Shown here piece by piece: positions 43,571-53,067 of a DNA stretch of 64,000 bases (within the stretch, counting starts at the first letter, position 1; each line of letters starts with the position of its first letter). This DNA is from Planctomycetota bacterium (GTDB taxonomy: Bacteria; Planctomycetota; UBA1135; UBA2386): assembly GCA_020849665.1 (NCBI GenBank), contig JADLFX010000044.1:1-64000 (forward strand), given 5' to 3'. Under the pieces are notes generated by a model. It was not told the origin of the DNA. It saw only the letters and a program-made list of their open reading frames with translations, and made no database searches. Position numbers and translations under genes: made by a program.

Positions 43571-43581
43571 CGATTCAATCG
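43571..43581. promoter_or_regulatory. Candidate operator: palindrome CGATTCAATCG in an AT-rich patch upstream of the TetR operon
   Basis: gCGATTCAATCGgttgtTTCAATCatttg; odd-centred palindrome plus direct repeat TTCAATC, about 50 bp upstream of the TetR start. Confidence 0.4.
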
Positions 43582-43840
43582 GTTGTTTCAATCATTTGTT
43601 TCCTCTCCCCCCCCATCCACCGGTCCTGGCATGCGGGGATCCCGGCCGCCGCGACCCGCAGCCGTTCCGCCGTGGGAGGATCGCGCACCCCGACCCCCCG
43701 CGCCGCATGCCCCTCGGGTTCCAGGTGGCCGGCTTCCGTCGCGCGGGACACCCACGCCAACCTCAGTGGCAGAGGAGTCTTCGGCCCTGGCCACCGTCCT
43801 GGACGCCCGCCCCCTCGACCCACGCCCGCAGCCACACCCG

Positions 43841-44656
43841 ATGCGCACCCCGCTCCTCCGCGGCTCCCTCCTCCTCGCCGGCCTCCTGGCTCTCCCCCTC
43901 CCGGCCCAGGTCGCCGCGATGCAGGGCGGGATGGGCCGCTTCCTCGACTACTCCGAGCACCTCGGCCCGAGCAGCGTGGCCGTCGTGATCGGCACACTCG
44001 CCAAGATCAGCGATGGCAAGCGCGAGAGGATGAAGGAGGGCGAGGGGGGCCTCGGCGAAGGCGGGAAGGTGCTCCAGATCGCCGGTACCACGTTCTACCG
44101 GGTGCAGACCACGGCCAGGGTGGAGGTACGTGAGGTGCTCACCCCGACCAAGCCGGCCGCAACGCTCATGCTGGCGTTCCCCGTGCAATCGTCCGGCATG
44201 CCCGACGGCACCAGGCAGCGCCACTTCCTCACCACGCCGCGCGCGCTCTGCGAGGAGGGCATGACCGGCCTCTTCGTGGTGGGCAAGGACCCCAAGAAGG
44301 ACGCATGGTCGGTGCTCGCGGCCCAGCGCCTCGACCCCAAGGGCGAGACCGGCGGCGACCCGTACAAGAGCTTCGTGGCGAAGGCGCGCGACGGGCACGC
44401 GATCAACCAGCGCGTCGCCGACCTGCGCGTGGCCGTCGACGACCTGCGCCGCACCAAGAGCGCCGCGTCGGCGAAGGAATTGAAGGAGCTCCTCGCGCGC
44501 AAGCTGGAACTGGTCACACCGGAGGCGGAGAGCTTCCGGAGCATGCAGCTCGCTCCGTTGGAGAAGCGCGCGCGCGAGGCGCTGGAGGCCGCGGGGCACG
44601 ATGGCAAGGCGAAGAGCGGGGACAAGGACGGGGCCGCGGACCCAGGCAAGGGCTGA
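43841..44656 (+). CDS. Secreted protein of unknown function
   Basis: Signal peptide MRTPLLRGSLLLAGLLALPLPAQ; ATTARVEVREVLTP...GMTGLFVVGKDPKKDAWSVL; basic C-terminus. Confidence 0.65.
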   Translation: MRTPLLRGSLLLAGLLALPLPAQVAAMQGGMGRFLDYSEHLGPSSVAVVIGTLAKISDGKRERMKEGEGGLGEGGKVLQIAGTTFYRVQTTARVEVREVLTPTKPAATLMLAFPVQSSGMPDGTRQRHFLTTPRALCEEGMTGLFVVGKDPKKDAWSVLAAQRLDPKGETGGDPYKSFVAKARDGHAINQRVADLRVAVDDLRRTKSAASAKELKELLARKLELVTPEAESFRSMQLAPLEKRAREALEAAGHDGKAKSGDKDGAADPGKG

Positions 44657-44670
44657 GCCCGCGGGGCCGC

Positions 44671-45822
44671 TCAGGGCAGGGGCGCTTCCGGCGCGGCCGC
44701 CGCGCGCACGTCATAGCGGACCAGCCGGCACTCGATCGGTCCGTTGTGCACCGGCCAGCGCTGCGTGCTGCGCAGCCCCAGGTGGCGCGTGAGCCCCGGA
44801 TCACCGCTCAGCACGTAGGCCTGGGCCCCCGGACAGCGCGCGCGCAGGAATGCGCCCAGGTCGCGCCAGCTCTGCACCAGATCCTCGCCCTCGCCGATCC
44901 GCTCGCCGTACGGCGGGTTCACGAACACGTAGGCCGGCGGGAACGAGGGGGTGTACCGCGCCACCTCGGCGTGGACGAAGCGCACCAGGTGTCCCACGCC
45001 GGCCGCATCGGCACCGCGCCTGGCGATCGCCAGCGCCCCGGGGTGCCGGTCCGCACCCTCCAGGGACACGTCGACCTTGGTGCGCACGCGCGCCTGCGCC
45101 TCGGCGCGCAGGGCCCGCATCAGGCCGGGCTCGAGATCGCCGAAGCGCTCGCAGGCGAAGCGGCGGCGCAGACCCGGCGCCATGTCCGCGGCCAGCAGCG
45201 CCGCCTCGACCACCAGCGTGCCGGAGCCGCACATCGGATCGACCAGGCCGCCGCTGCGGTCCCAGCCGGCGAGGAGGAGCAGCCCCGCCGCGATCGACTC
45301 GTTGAGCGGGCTCTTGACCTGGATGGGCCGCCAGCCGCGCTTGTGCAGGCTGGTGCCGGACCAGTCGCGGTAGAGCAGGAGGCGGTCGCGGCGCAGGACC
45401 GCGCGCAGCGGCAGGTCGGGGTCGTCGGGATCGATGTTGGGCCGGGCCCCGAACCGGTCGCGGAACCGGTCGACCACGGCGTCCTTGATGCGGAGCGCCA
45501 GATACTGCGAATGCGTGATCGCGCTGTCCCGCACCACCGCGTCCACGGCCAGGGTCTGGTCGAGCCGCAGCAGGCCCTCCCAGGGCAGATCGCGGACGGC
45601 GGCGTAGACCGCGTCCGTGGAGGGCGCCGCGCAGGCGAGCACCTCCTGCTGCACGCGGATCGCGCTGCGCAGCCAGAGGTTGGCGCGGAGGCCCAGGCGC
45701 GCGTCGCCGGCGAATCCGACTCCGCCGGCATGCGGCTCGACCTCGGTGGCACCGAGCGCCTGCAGCTCGGCAGCGAGGGCGGGTTCGAGCCCCAAGGTGC
45801 AAGGCGCGTAGAAGCGGAACAT
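44671..45822 (-). CDS. THUMP-domain class I SAM-dependent RNA methyltransferase (RlmL/YpsC-like)
   Basis: FYAPCTLGLEPALAAELQALGA; SPLNESIAAGLLLLAGWDRSGGLVDPMCGSGTLVVEAALLAADMAPGLRR; FVNPPYGERIGEGEDL. Confidence 0.92.
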   Translation of the reverse strand: MFRFYAPCTLGLEPALAAELQALGATEVEPHAGGVGFAGDARLGLRANLWLRSAIRVQQEVLACAAPSTDAVYAAVRDLPWEGLLRLDQTLAVDAVVRDSAITHSQYLALRIKDAVVDRFRDRFGARPNIDPDDPDLPLRAVLRRDRLLLYRDWSGTSLHKRGWRPIQVKSPLNESIAAGLLLLAGWDRSGGLVDPMCGSGTLVVEAALLAADMAPGLRRRFACERFGDLEPGLMRALRAEAQARVRTKVDVSLEGADRHPGALAIARRGADAAGVGHLVRFVHAEVARYTPSFPPAYVFVNPPYGERIGEGEDLVQSWRDLGAFLRARCPGAQAYVLSGDPGLTRHLGLRSTQRWPVHNGPIECRLVRYDVRAAAAPEAPLP

Positions 45823-46031
45823 GCTGCACACAGGTTCACGTCCACGGGGTGGCGAGGCAACCAGAGAACGAGCCTGCGGGGCCGGCCCTTGTCGGGTCGC
45901 CGCGCGGTTCTAGAGTTCTCCGGTCGTCCCGCTAGCCGCGGATCCTGTGCCGCTCGCCCCGCGCGATGCGCTCGCTGCCGTGGACGCGTTCCCGCGCTGC
46001 CTCTCTCTCTCCAGACCCTCCCCACCCTGCG

Positions 46032-47501
46032 ATGACGCAATACAGGCTCTCCGTCTCGATCTCCGCCCTCGTCGTGCTCGCGGCCCTCGCCCACGCCCAG
46101 AACCTCAACACCCGGCTCGTGGGCTCGGCCAACAAGTTCCCGGGCGCGGTCACACCCACCAACAACTACGCCGGCGTCTGGGGCATCGTGGGCCGCAACG
46201 GCAAGGAGTACGCGATCGTGCCGGCGCGCACGGGCACGGTGATCTACGACTGCAGCAACCCGGCCACGCCGGTGGAGCGCGGGTTCATCGCCGGACCGGG
46301 CAGCACTTCGCAGCCGTACTTCTGGCGTGAGGCCAACAGCTACGGCGACTACGTCTACATCAGCTCCGAGCACGGCCCGCTGCAGGTCATCAACATGACC
46401 AATCCGGACGCGCCGGCGCTGGCCGGGACGTTCGGGACCACGGCGCACACGGTGAGCGTCGACCCGGGCACCGGCGTCCTGTGGGCGAGCGGCGGCGGGC
46501 CGCGCGGCTGCGTGCTCTTCAACGTGGCCGCGAACCCGATCGCACCCGCCGAGCTGCGCCGCTACACCACGGACTACGTGCACGACTGCCTGCCGATCCG
46601 GGGCTACGCCTATCTGGCGCAGATCTTCAGCGGCAACATGCGGATCCTCAGCACGGCCAACATCGGCAGCGGCCTGCCGATCGTGAGCACCACGACCACG
46701 CCGGGTCGCTTCACGCACAACGTCTGGGTCACCGACGACGACAAGCTGGCGGTCACGGCCGACGAGAACCAGGGCGGCTGCCTCACGGTGTACGACATCA
46801 GCAACAAGGCCGCGCCGGTGCAGCGCTCCACCTGGTGCAGCCCGAACGGCGCCACCGTGCACAACGTGTTCATCAAGGGCAAGGTCGCCCACTTCTCGTC
46901 CTACTCGGACGGCTATTGGGCGATCGACATCAGCAAGCCCACTTCGCCGAAGCCCGTGGCGCGCTTCGACACCAACGCCCTGACCGGCAGCGACTACCAC
47001 GGCTGCTGGGGCTGCTACCCGTTCCAGCCCTCGGGCCTGATCTACCTGACCGACATGCAGACCGGGTTCTTCATCGTCGAGGTGACCGCGGGCGTGCCGA
47101 ACCACTACGGCAAGGGCACCGCCGGCACCGGCGGACTCGTGCCGACCATCGACTATGCCGGCGGCTTCGCGCAGGTCGGCAACGGCACGTTCGCGATCGA
47201 GGGCACGCAGATGCGCGGCGGATCGAGCGCCGCCCTGATCCTGGGCGTCGCAGCCACGAACCAGAGCGTGCTCGGCATCGACCTGCTCGTCGACCTCGGC
47301 CAGCCGAACGTGGTGTTCACGTCCGCGACCGGCGGCAACGGCGGCGTGGCCGGCTCGGGCAGCGCGAACATCCCGGTCCCGCTGCCGAACACTCCGGGCA
47401 TCGCGGGGGCGACGCTCTACGCGCAATACGTGGTGGCCGATCCGACCAACCCGGCCGGGCTCTCCGCGTCGCGCGGCATGAAGGTCACGATCGCCCAGTG
47501 A
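46032..47501 (+). CDS. Secreted LVIVD/choice-of-anchor-B-like beta-propeller with recurring C-terminal module
   Basis: Signal peptide; LQVINMTNPDAPALAGTFGTTAHTVSVDPGTGVLWASGGG; LTVYDISNKAAPVQRSTW; C-terminus NIPVPLPNTPGIAGATLYAQYVVADPTNPAGLSAS. Confidence 0.85.
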   Translation: MTQYRLSVSISALVVLAALAHAQNLNTRLVGSANKFPGAVTPTNNYAGVWGIVGRNGKEYAIVPARTGTVIYDCSNPATPVERGFIAGPGSTSQPYFWREANSYGDYVYISSEHGPLQVINMTNPDAPALAGTFGTTAHTVSVDPGTGVLWASGGGPRGCVLFNVAANPIAPAELRRYTTDYVHDCLPIRGYAYLAQIFSGNMRILSTANIGSGLPIVSTTTTPGRFTHNVWVTDDDKLAVTADENQGGCLTVYDISNKAAPVQRSTWCSPNGATVHNVFIKGKVAHFSSYSDGYWAIDISKPTSPKPVARFDTNALTGSDYHGCWGCYPFQPSGLIYLTDMQTGFFIVEVTAGVPNHYGKGTAGTGGLVPTIDYAGGFAQVGNGTFAIEGTQMRGGSSAALILGVAATNQSVLGIDLLVDLGQPNVVFTSATGGNGGVAGSGSANIPVPLPNTPGIAGATLYAQYVVADPTNPAGLSASRGMKVTIAQ

Positions 47502-48793
47502 GCCGGGGCGCGGCGCCAGCCGCCGACCCGGCCGCGCCGCGCGCGCCCGCCGAACGGGTGCTCGCCCTGGACGCGTTCCGCGGCCTCGTGGTCGCCGGGA
47601 TGCTCCTCGTGAACAACCCCGGCCACCCCGAGCGGGCTCCGGCGCAACTGCGCCACGCCGCCTGGGGCCAGGGCATCACGTTCGCGGACCTGGTGATGCC
47701 GTGGTTCCTGCTGGCGATCGGGGTGTCGATCCCGTTCGCCGTGCGGGCTTGGTTCGCGCAACCGCGCGCGGCCACTCCCCTGCGCGCGAGCCGCGGCCTG
47801 TGGCGGGTTGCGGCGGCGGCGACGGCAGCGGTCCTGCTCGCCAACGAGTGCGTACGCTTCCTGCCGGCTGCCCTGGCCTGGGCGATGGTGTTCGGGCTCG
47901 CGTGGCTGGTGCAGGAGGTGGTCTTCGACCTGCGCGATGGCCCGTTCTGGTGCCGGGTCCTGCGGCGCGGATGGACGCTGATGATCCTGGGCTGGATCCT
48001 GGTCAGCAGCGCGCAGCGGCGCGTGGTGATCGGCCTCGACGTCCTCCAGCACCTCGGGATCGTCAGCGTCACCGGGACCCTGCTCTACGTGCACGCCCGC
48101 CGCCAGCGCTGGTGGATCGTCGGAGGGATCCTGGCCGCGCACACCGCCCTCCTGCGCCTGGTTCCGGTCCCCGGCGTCGGTGCCTGGGTTCTGAACCAGG
48201 ACGTCAACATCGTCCGTTGGTTGAACCGCGAAGTGTTCGGCCCCTATCACCTCGCGGGGCTGGTCTCGCCGTTCGCAACCACCGCGCTGGTCGGGATCGG
48301 CACCTGGGTGGGCGACGTGCTCGCGGACCGGCACCCGCCGCCGGGGCAGACCTGCCTGCGCCTGACCCTGGCCGGCACGCTCCTGATGGCGGTGGGATGG
48401 GTCTGGCACCTCGACCTGCCCTTCAGCAAGGAAGTGTGGACGGCACCCTACCTGCTCGTCGCGGGCGGGATGGGCACCGTGCTCCTGGCGGGGATGAACT
48501 ACCTGGCGACGGGAGCGGGCCGGACGCGATGGGCGTCGCCGTGGGTCGTATTCGGCCGCAACGCCATCACGGCATACTTCGGCGCCATCCTCGTGAAGCA
48601 CTGCACGCTCGACCTGTGGCAGGTGGGCCCGCCGCACGGCGGCGGCCAGAGCGTGCGTTCGTGGTGCGTGGACCGGCTGAGCGAGGCCCTGGGCGAGCGC
48701 GCCGGCTCCCTGGCGTTCACCCTGCTCTACGTGACCCTGGTGTGGCTGGGCTGCCTGGCGCTGCACCGCCGCGGAATCCACTGGCGCGTCTGA
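47498..48793 (+). CDS. Multi-TM acyltransferase-like protein (DUF5009/heparan-alpha-glucosaminide N-acetyltransferase-like)
   Basis: ERVLALDAFRGLVVAGMLLVNNPGHPERAPAQLRHAAWGQGITFADLVMPWFLLAIGVSIPFA; multi-TM; GTG overlaps the previous stop. Confidence 0.85.
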   Translation: MSRGAAPAADPAAPRAPAERVLALDAFRGLVVAGMLLVNNPGHPERAPAQLRHAAWGQGITFADLVMPWFLLAIGVSIPFAVRAWFAQPRAATPLRASRGLWRVAAAATAAVLLANECVRFLPAALAWAMVFGLAWLVQEVVFDLRDGPFWCRVLRRGWTLMILGWILVSSAQRRVVIGLDVLQHLGIVSVTGTLLYVHARRQRWWIVGGILAAHTALLRLVPVPGVGAWVLNQDVNIVRWLNREVFGPYHLAGLVSPFATTALVGIGTWVGDVLADRHPPPGQTCLRLTLAGTLLMAVGWVWHLDLPFSKEVWTAPYLLVAGGMGTVLLAGMNYLATGAGRTRWASPWVVFGRNAITAYFGAILVKHCTLDLWQVGPPHGGGQSVRSWCVDRLSEALGERAGSLAFTLLYVTLVWLGCLALHRRGIHWRV

Positions 48794-48811
48794 GCCGCGG
48801 CGGGCGCCGCC

Positions 48812-49426
48812 TCACTGCGTGATCGTGAAGCAGTTGGGATTCAGGATCCCCAGCTCGAAGGTCGGAGTGACCGAGCCGTACACCACCTGGAAGAGCGCGC
48901 GATGCCCTACCAGAGCCGGGTCGCGCGGGATCGGCAGGTTGCGCACCGCGAGACCGATGCTGAGGTCGAAGGTCCAGTACACCGAGGTGAGCGGATCCAT
49001 CAGGTAGGTGCCGAACTGGCCGAGGGGGACGAAGGCGTTCTCGGCGCCGAACACGTACGCGACCACCGCGCCCGCCGGCGCCGTGGTGGTGATGATCACG
49101 CTGGTGCCGATCCGGTAGCCGCCCAACGCCAGCAGCGTCGTGCGGGCGGCCGCGTTCTCGATCGTGGCCACGTCGACCGTGATACAGCCCACCCGGACCT
49201 CCGGGGTGCCGGTGAGGGTGACGGTCCTGTTGACCCACTGGCTCAGGTCCACCGTGCTGCTCTTGAGCTGCACGTCCGAGCAGGTGATCCGGTACCCAGC
49301 GGCTGGATCGCAGCCGCTGGTGACGCGCTCCACCCGGCCGTTCAGGGTGACGCCGGGGAGCTGCGCCTCGACCGCGCCGAGGGTCAGGCAGGCAGAGGCA
49401 AGAAGGGACGCAAGGAACTTGTTCAT
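48812..49426 (-). CDS. Small secreted protein ending in the recurring C-terminal module
   Basis: Signal peptide MNKFLASLLASACLTLGAVEAQ; GYRIGTSVIITTTAPAGAVVAYVFGAEN...VRNLPIPRDPALVGHRALFQVVYG. Confidence 0.75.
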   Translation of the reverse strand: MNKFLASLLASACLTLGAVEAQLPGVTLNGRVERVTSGCDPAAGYRITCSDVQLKSSTVDLSQWVNRTVTLTGTPEVRVGCITVDVATIENAAARTTLLALGGYRIGTSVIITTTAPAGAVVAYVFGAENAFVPLGQFGTYLMDPLTSVYWTFDLSIGLAVRNLPIPRDPALVGHRALFQVVYGSVTPTFELGILNPNCFTITQ

Positions 49427-49672
49427 GCGAAGTGGAGGTCGGATGAGGGCGGGGCAGGACGCGTCCGCGCGCGAGGCGCGGAACGGGCGTGGTTGGTGAT
49501 CCTAGCTCCCTCCGGGGACAGGCTCCTGTCCTCGCGCGTGGACAGATCCGTCCCGGCGCGACACGGCACGGCGCAAGATCGCGGTGCCAACGTGCCATGC
49601 GACAAGGCCTTGGCTTCGGCGTGCGGCAGGTATCCTTTTTGCGGAAGGCAGCCTGTTCCCCTGGTGGCGCCC

Positions 49673-51808
49673 ATGAACAAGACCCTGCTCGTGTTGCTCT
49701 CGTCCGCCCTGCTGGCGTCGTGGATGCCGGCCCAGCGCCCGAGCCCGAGCCACTCCGGCGGTGCCCCTCGGCCGTCGATGCCTTCGCCCTCGGCTGGACG
49801 GCCTTCGATGCCTTCTCCCTCCCCTTCGGCGGGGAGGCCCTCGATGCCCTCTCCTTCGGCGGGGCGGCCGTCGATGCCATCTCCATCTCCTTCGGCGGGA
49901 CGGCCCTCGATGCCTTCCCCTGCTCCGGCGCCACGGATGAACGCGCCCACGCGGACCTACCAGCCCTCGGCCCCTGCGCCGTCACGCGTCGGCTCGACGC
50001 CCCGGCCCTCGATGTCTTCGCCGCGGCCGGGCACGAGTTCGCCGGCGCCGAGCCGCTCGAACCCCGGGGGCTACGACAGCAGCACACCGCGCGCGACCCC
50101 GCAGCCCTACAGCGGCTGGAGCTCCGGTTCCGCGTCGCCGGGTGGGCCGGGAGCCGAGCGCATCTCGACCCCTGGCTACCAGCCGTCGCGTCCGATCCAG
50201 GTGGACCTCGGCGGCAATCGCCCGGCACCCCCCGACGCCGTGGGCGGACGCAGCGGCGCCGCGCCGCAGCCCTGGTACCAGCCCAAGCCCAGGACCCTGA
50301 AGCCGGTCGATGGCACGAACCGTCCACGCACCGACCTGAAGGACGTGTACCGCCCCGACCTCGGGACTGGCACGGGCGCCCGCTACAAGCCCGATGCGCC
50401 CGTGGTCCGGGATCGGATCGGCGAGCGCTACAGCGAGCGCTACGGGAAGGACGTCCTGCGCGGCCAGCCCGTCGGGACGCCGGGCAACGTCCCCGTGCGC
50501 GACGTCACGCCGGGGGTGGGCGCGGACCGGGGCGGCGCTCGGGGAGCGTACGACACGGGCAGGCCGCGTCCCGGCACCGGTGCCGGTGCCGCGCCCGGCC
50601 GCAGCGGACCGGGTGACGTCGTGGGCGCCGGGCGTCCCGACGCGCCCCGTCGCGGCAACGCGCCCGTGAGCGATCTCGCCGGCGAGCGCTACCCCACGCC
50701 GGGTCGCGAGTCCGGACTGCAGCCCAGGCAGCCCGCTGCCAGCACGCCACGCTCGGCGTTCACACCTGTGCGCGTGGCTCCCACGCCGGGTGCCCGCACC
50801 GGCACGGTGCCGCAGCCCCGCCTCAACAACGTGTACCGCTACCCGATCGGCGGCAGTGGCGGGGGGTACCACGGCGGCGGTTACTACGGCGGCGGCTACT
50901 ACGGCGGCTACGGTTGGAAGGGCTGCTACTGGCCCTCGTACTCGTTCTGCTTCGGCTGGGGCGCCGGATGGGGCTGCTACTCCTGGCCGTACTACTGGTC
51001 CTGCTACTGGCCTTGGACCTACTCGAACTGGTGCTACGGCTGGTCGTGGAACTGGTGCACCCCGTACTACTACCGCCCTTCCTGGTGGTGGCCGGGCTGG
51101 GCCTACGACCCGATCGACTGGTGGGGTGGCTACGGCTCGGTGCAATACGTGACCCTGCCCGCGAGCACGGTCGTGATCCAGGAGACCGTGCAGGATGAGG
51201 CCCCCGCGACCGAGGTCATCCGCACTCCCGAGCCGGCGCCGCGCGGGGAGGCCGGGGAGGCGCCGCCCGCCAAGCCCACCAAGGAGCAGCTGGCGCGCCG
51301 CGCGGTGAGCATGGGTGACTTCTACTTCCAGGAGGAACGCTTCGCCGAGGCGGCGGAGTCGTACCTGGAGGCGCTGAAGCACGCGCCCGAGGACGCGAGC
51401 CTGCACCTGGTCGCCGCCGACGCGCTCTTCGCCACGGGCGACTACCACTACGCGGCGTTCATGATCCGCCGGGCCATCGACCTCGACCCGGGTGTCGCGC
51501 GCGCCAAGGCGGACAAGCGCAAGTTCTACCGGCGCCCCTCGGTGTTCGACGACCAGATGGAGACCCTGCGCCGCTACGTGAAGGAGAAGCCCTACGACGC
51601 CGCGGCGATGCTCGTGCTGGCGTGCAACCTGCGCTTCTCCGAGCAGACCGCCGAGGCGCGGCTGGCGTTCCAGCGCGTGATGGAGATCGACCCCGGCAGC
51701 CTGATCGCGAAGGTGTTCCTGTCGGCCATGGACGCATCCGACGCGGCGACCAGGCCCGGGCCCGAGCCGAAGGCCGGCACGGAGACGAAGCCGGGCGAGG
51801 CACGCTGA
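49673..51808 (+). CDS. Secreted modular protein: Pro/Ser repeats, Gly/Tyr tract, Trp/Tyr/Cys repeat tract, C-terminal TPR domain
   Basis: Signal MNKTLLVLLSSALLASWMPAQ; (RPSMPSPSAG/RPSMPSPSPSAG) repeats; GCYWPSYSFCFGWGAGWGCYSWPYYWSCYWPWTYSNWCYGWSWNWC; C-terminal TPR-like FYFQEERFAEAAESYLEALKHAPEDASLHLVAADALFATGDYHYAAFMIRRAIDLDPG. Confidence 0.8.
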   Translation: MNKTLLVLLSSALLASWMPAQRPSPSHSGGAPRPSMPSPSAGRPSMPSPSPSAGRPSMPSPSAGRPSMPSPSPSAGRPSMPSPAPAPRMNAPTRTYQPSAPAPSRVGSTPRPSMSSPRPGTSSPAPSRSNPGGYDSSTPRATPQPYSGWSSGSASPGGPGAERISTPGYQPSRPIQVDLGGNRPAPPDAVGGRSGAAPQPWYQPKPRTLKPVDGTNRPRTDLKDVYRPDLGTGTGARYKPDAPVVRDRIGERYSERYGKDVLRGQPVGTPGNVPVRDVTPGVGADRGGARGAYDTGRPRPGTGAGAAPGRSGPGDVVGAGRPDAPRRGNAPVSDLAGERYPTPGRESGLQPRQPAASTPRSAFTPVRVAPTPGARTGTVPQPRLNNVYRYPIGGSGGGYHGGGYYGGGYYGGYGWKGCYWPSYSFCFGWGAGWGCYSWPYYWSCYWPWTYSNWCYGWSWNWCTPYYYRPSWWWPGWAYDPIDWWGGYGSVQYVTLPASTVVIQETVQDEAPATEVIRTPEPAPRGEAGEAPPAKPTKEQLARRAVSMGDFYFQEERFAEAAESYLEALKHAPEDASLHLVAADALFATGDYHYAAFMIRRAIDLDPGVARAKADKRKFYRRPSVFDDQMETLRRYVKEKPYDAAAMLVLACNLRFSEQTAEARLAFQRVMEIDPGSLIAKVFLSAMDASDAATRPGPEPKAGTETKPGEAR
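49769..49933 (+). repeat. Coding minisatellite with alternating 30/36-bp units
   Basis: Translates to RPSMPSPSAG / RPSMPSPSPSAG / RPSMPSPSAG / RPSMPSPSPSAG / RPSMPSPAPAP. Confidence 0.85.
50924..51058 (+). repeat. Degenerate ~27-bp coding repeat giving C-[YF]-x-W units
   Basis: Cys spacing 8, 9, 9, 10, 8 residues: CYWPSYSF / CFGWGAGWG / CYSWPYYWS / CYWPWTYSNW / CYGWSWNW / C. Confidence 0.7.
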
Positions 51809-51885
51809 GCCCGCGGGTGCCGTGGCATCCGGGGCGCGGCGGCTCGCGCCTCGTCCCGGGCGCGCCCCGGTGCTAGAACGGCGCC

Positions 51886-53061
51886 ATGCCGCGCCGCATC
51901 GACACCTACCTGGCCGACCTCCTGCCCGAGGACAAGTTCGCCTTCTACGAGGTGGTCCGGGACTTCTCCGATCAGGAGATCGCCCCCAACCTGCTCAGGT
52001 GGGAGCGCGAGCACCAGCTCGTGCCCGACGACGCCATCGCGCGCATGGCGGACCTGGGGCTCTTCGGGCTGCCGATCGAGGAGCGCTACGGGGGCCAGGG
52101 CGGCGACCAGCTCGATCTGGTCCTCATGGGTCTCGCGCTCGCCTACCACAGCCAGAGCGTGGCGATCACCCCGGGAGCGGCGCTCTCGCTGGGCGCCAAG
52201 CCGCTGCAGCTCTGCGGCACCGAGGCGCAGAAGAAGGCCCATCTGCCCGACCTCGCCCACGGCAAGCGGATGTTCGTCTTCGGCCTCTCGGAGCCGGGCC
52301 GCGGCTCGGACGCGGCCAACCCGCAAGTGACCGCGCGCCGCTCGGGTTCGGGTTGGGTGATCCAGGGCGAGAAGTGCTGGTCGACCAACGCGCACTGGGC
52401 CAGCCACGTCGTCGTGCACGCACTGACCAACCCGGCCGCCCCGAACGGCAAGCGCTCGACCTGCTTCATCGTGCCGATGGACGCGCGCGGCGTGCACTAT
52501 CAGGAGATGGCCGGCAAGAAGGTGTGGGAGCAGTCGAGCACGGGCTCGATCACCTTCGACAACGTGGAGGTACCCGGCGACGCGGTGCTGGGCGAGGTCG
52601 ACCAGGGCTTCAAGGTGATGGTCACCACGCTCAACGGCGGCCGCCTGTTCATCGCCTCCCTGGCCCTGGGCTCGCTGGCGTTCGCGCTCGACAAGACCCG
52701 GACGTACGCCGAGGAGCGGATCCAGTTCGACGAGCAGCCGATCGGACGCTTCCAGCGCGTGCAGGACGTGATCCTCGACATGGACATCGCCCTGGAGCGC
52801 AACCTCACCTGGCTGCTGCACCTGTGCCGGCGCTACGACGAGGGGCAGGTGAGCCGCGAGCAGTGCGCCAAGGTCAAGGTCGACTCCAGCCGCGTGGCCA
52901 GCGACCTGGTGGCGCTGGCCATGGAAGTGTGCGGCGGCGTGGCATGCCTGGACGAGTTCGGCCTCATCCGCCATCACAACGACCTCTTCGTGACCCGGGT
53001 GGGCGAGGGCAGCAACTTCGCGCTCAAGGACCTGATCGTGCGCCCGCTCCGCCAGCGCTGA
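51886..53061 (+). CDS. Acyl-CoA dehydrogenase family protein
   Basis: YEVVRDFSDQEIAPNLLRWEREHQ; FGLSEPGRGSDAANPQVTARRSGSGWVIQGEKCWSTNA; EERIQFDEQPIGRFQRVQDVILDM. Confidence 0.9.
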   Translation: MPRRIDTYLADLLPEDKFAFYEVVRDFSDQEIAPNLLRWEREHQLVPDDAIARMADLGLFGLPIEERYGGQGGDQLDLVLMGLALAYHSQSVAITPGAALSLGAKPLQLCGTEAQKKAHLPDLAHGKRMFVFGLSEPGRGSDAANPQVTARRSGSGWVIQGEKCWSTNAHWASHVVVHALTNPAAPNGKRSTCFIVPMDARGVHYQEMAGKKVWEQSSTGSITFDNVEVPGDAVLGEVDQGFKVMVTTLNGGRLFIASLALGSLAFALDKTRTYAEERIQFDEQPIGRFQRVQDVILDMDIALERNLTWLLHLCRRYDEGQVSREQCAKVKVDSSRVASDLVALAMEVCGGVACLDEFGLIRHHNDLFVTRVGEGSNFALKDLIVRPLRQR

Positions 53062-53067
53062 CGGCGC

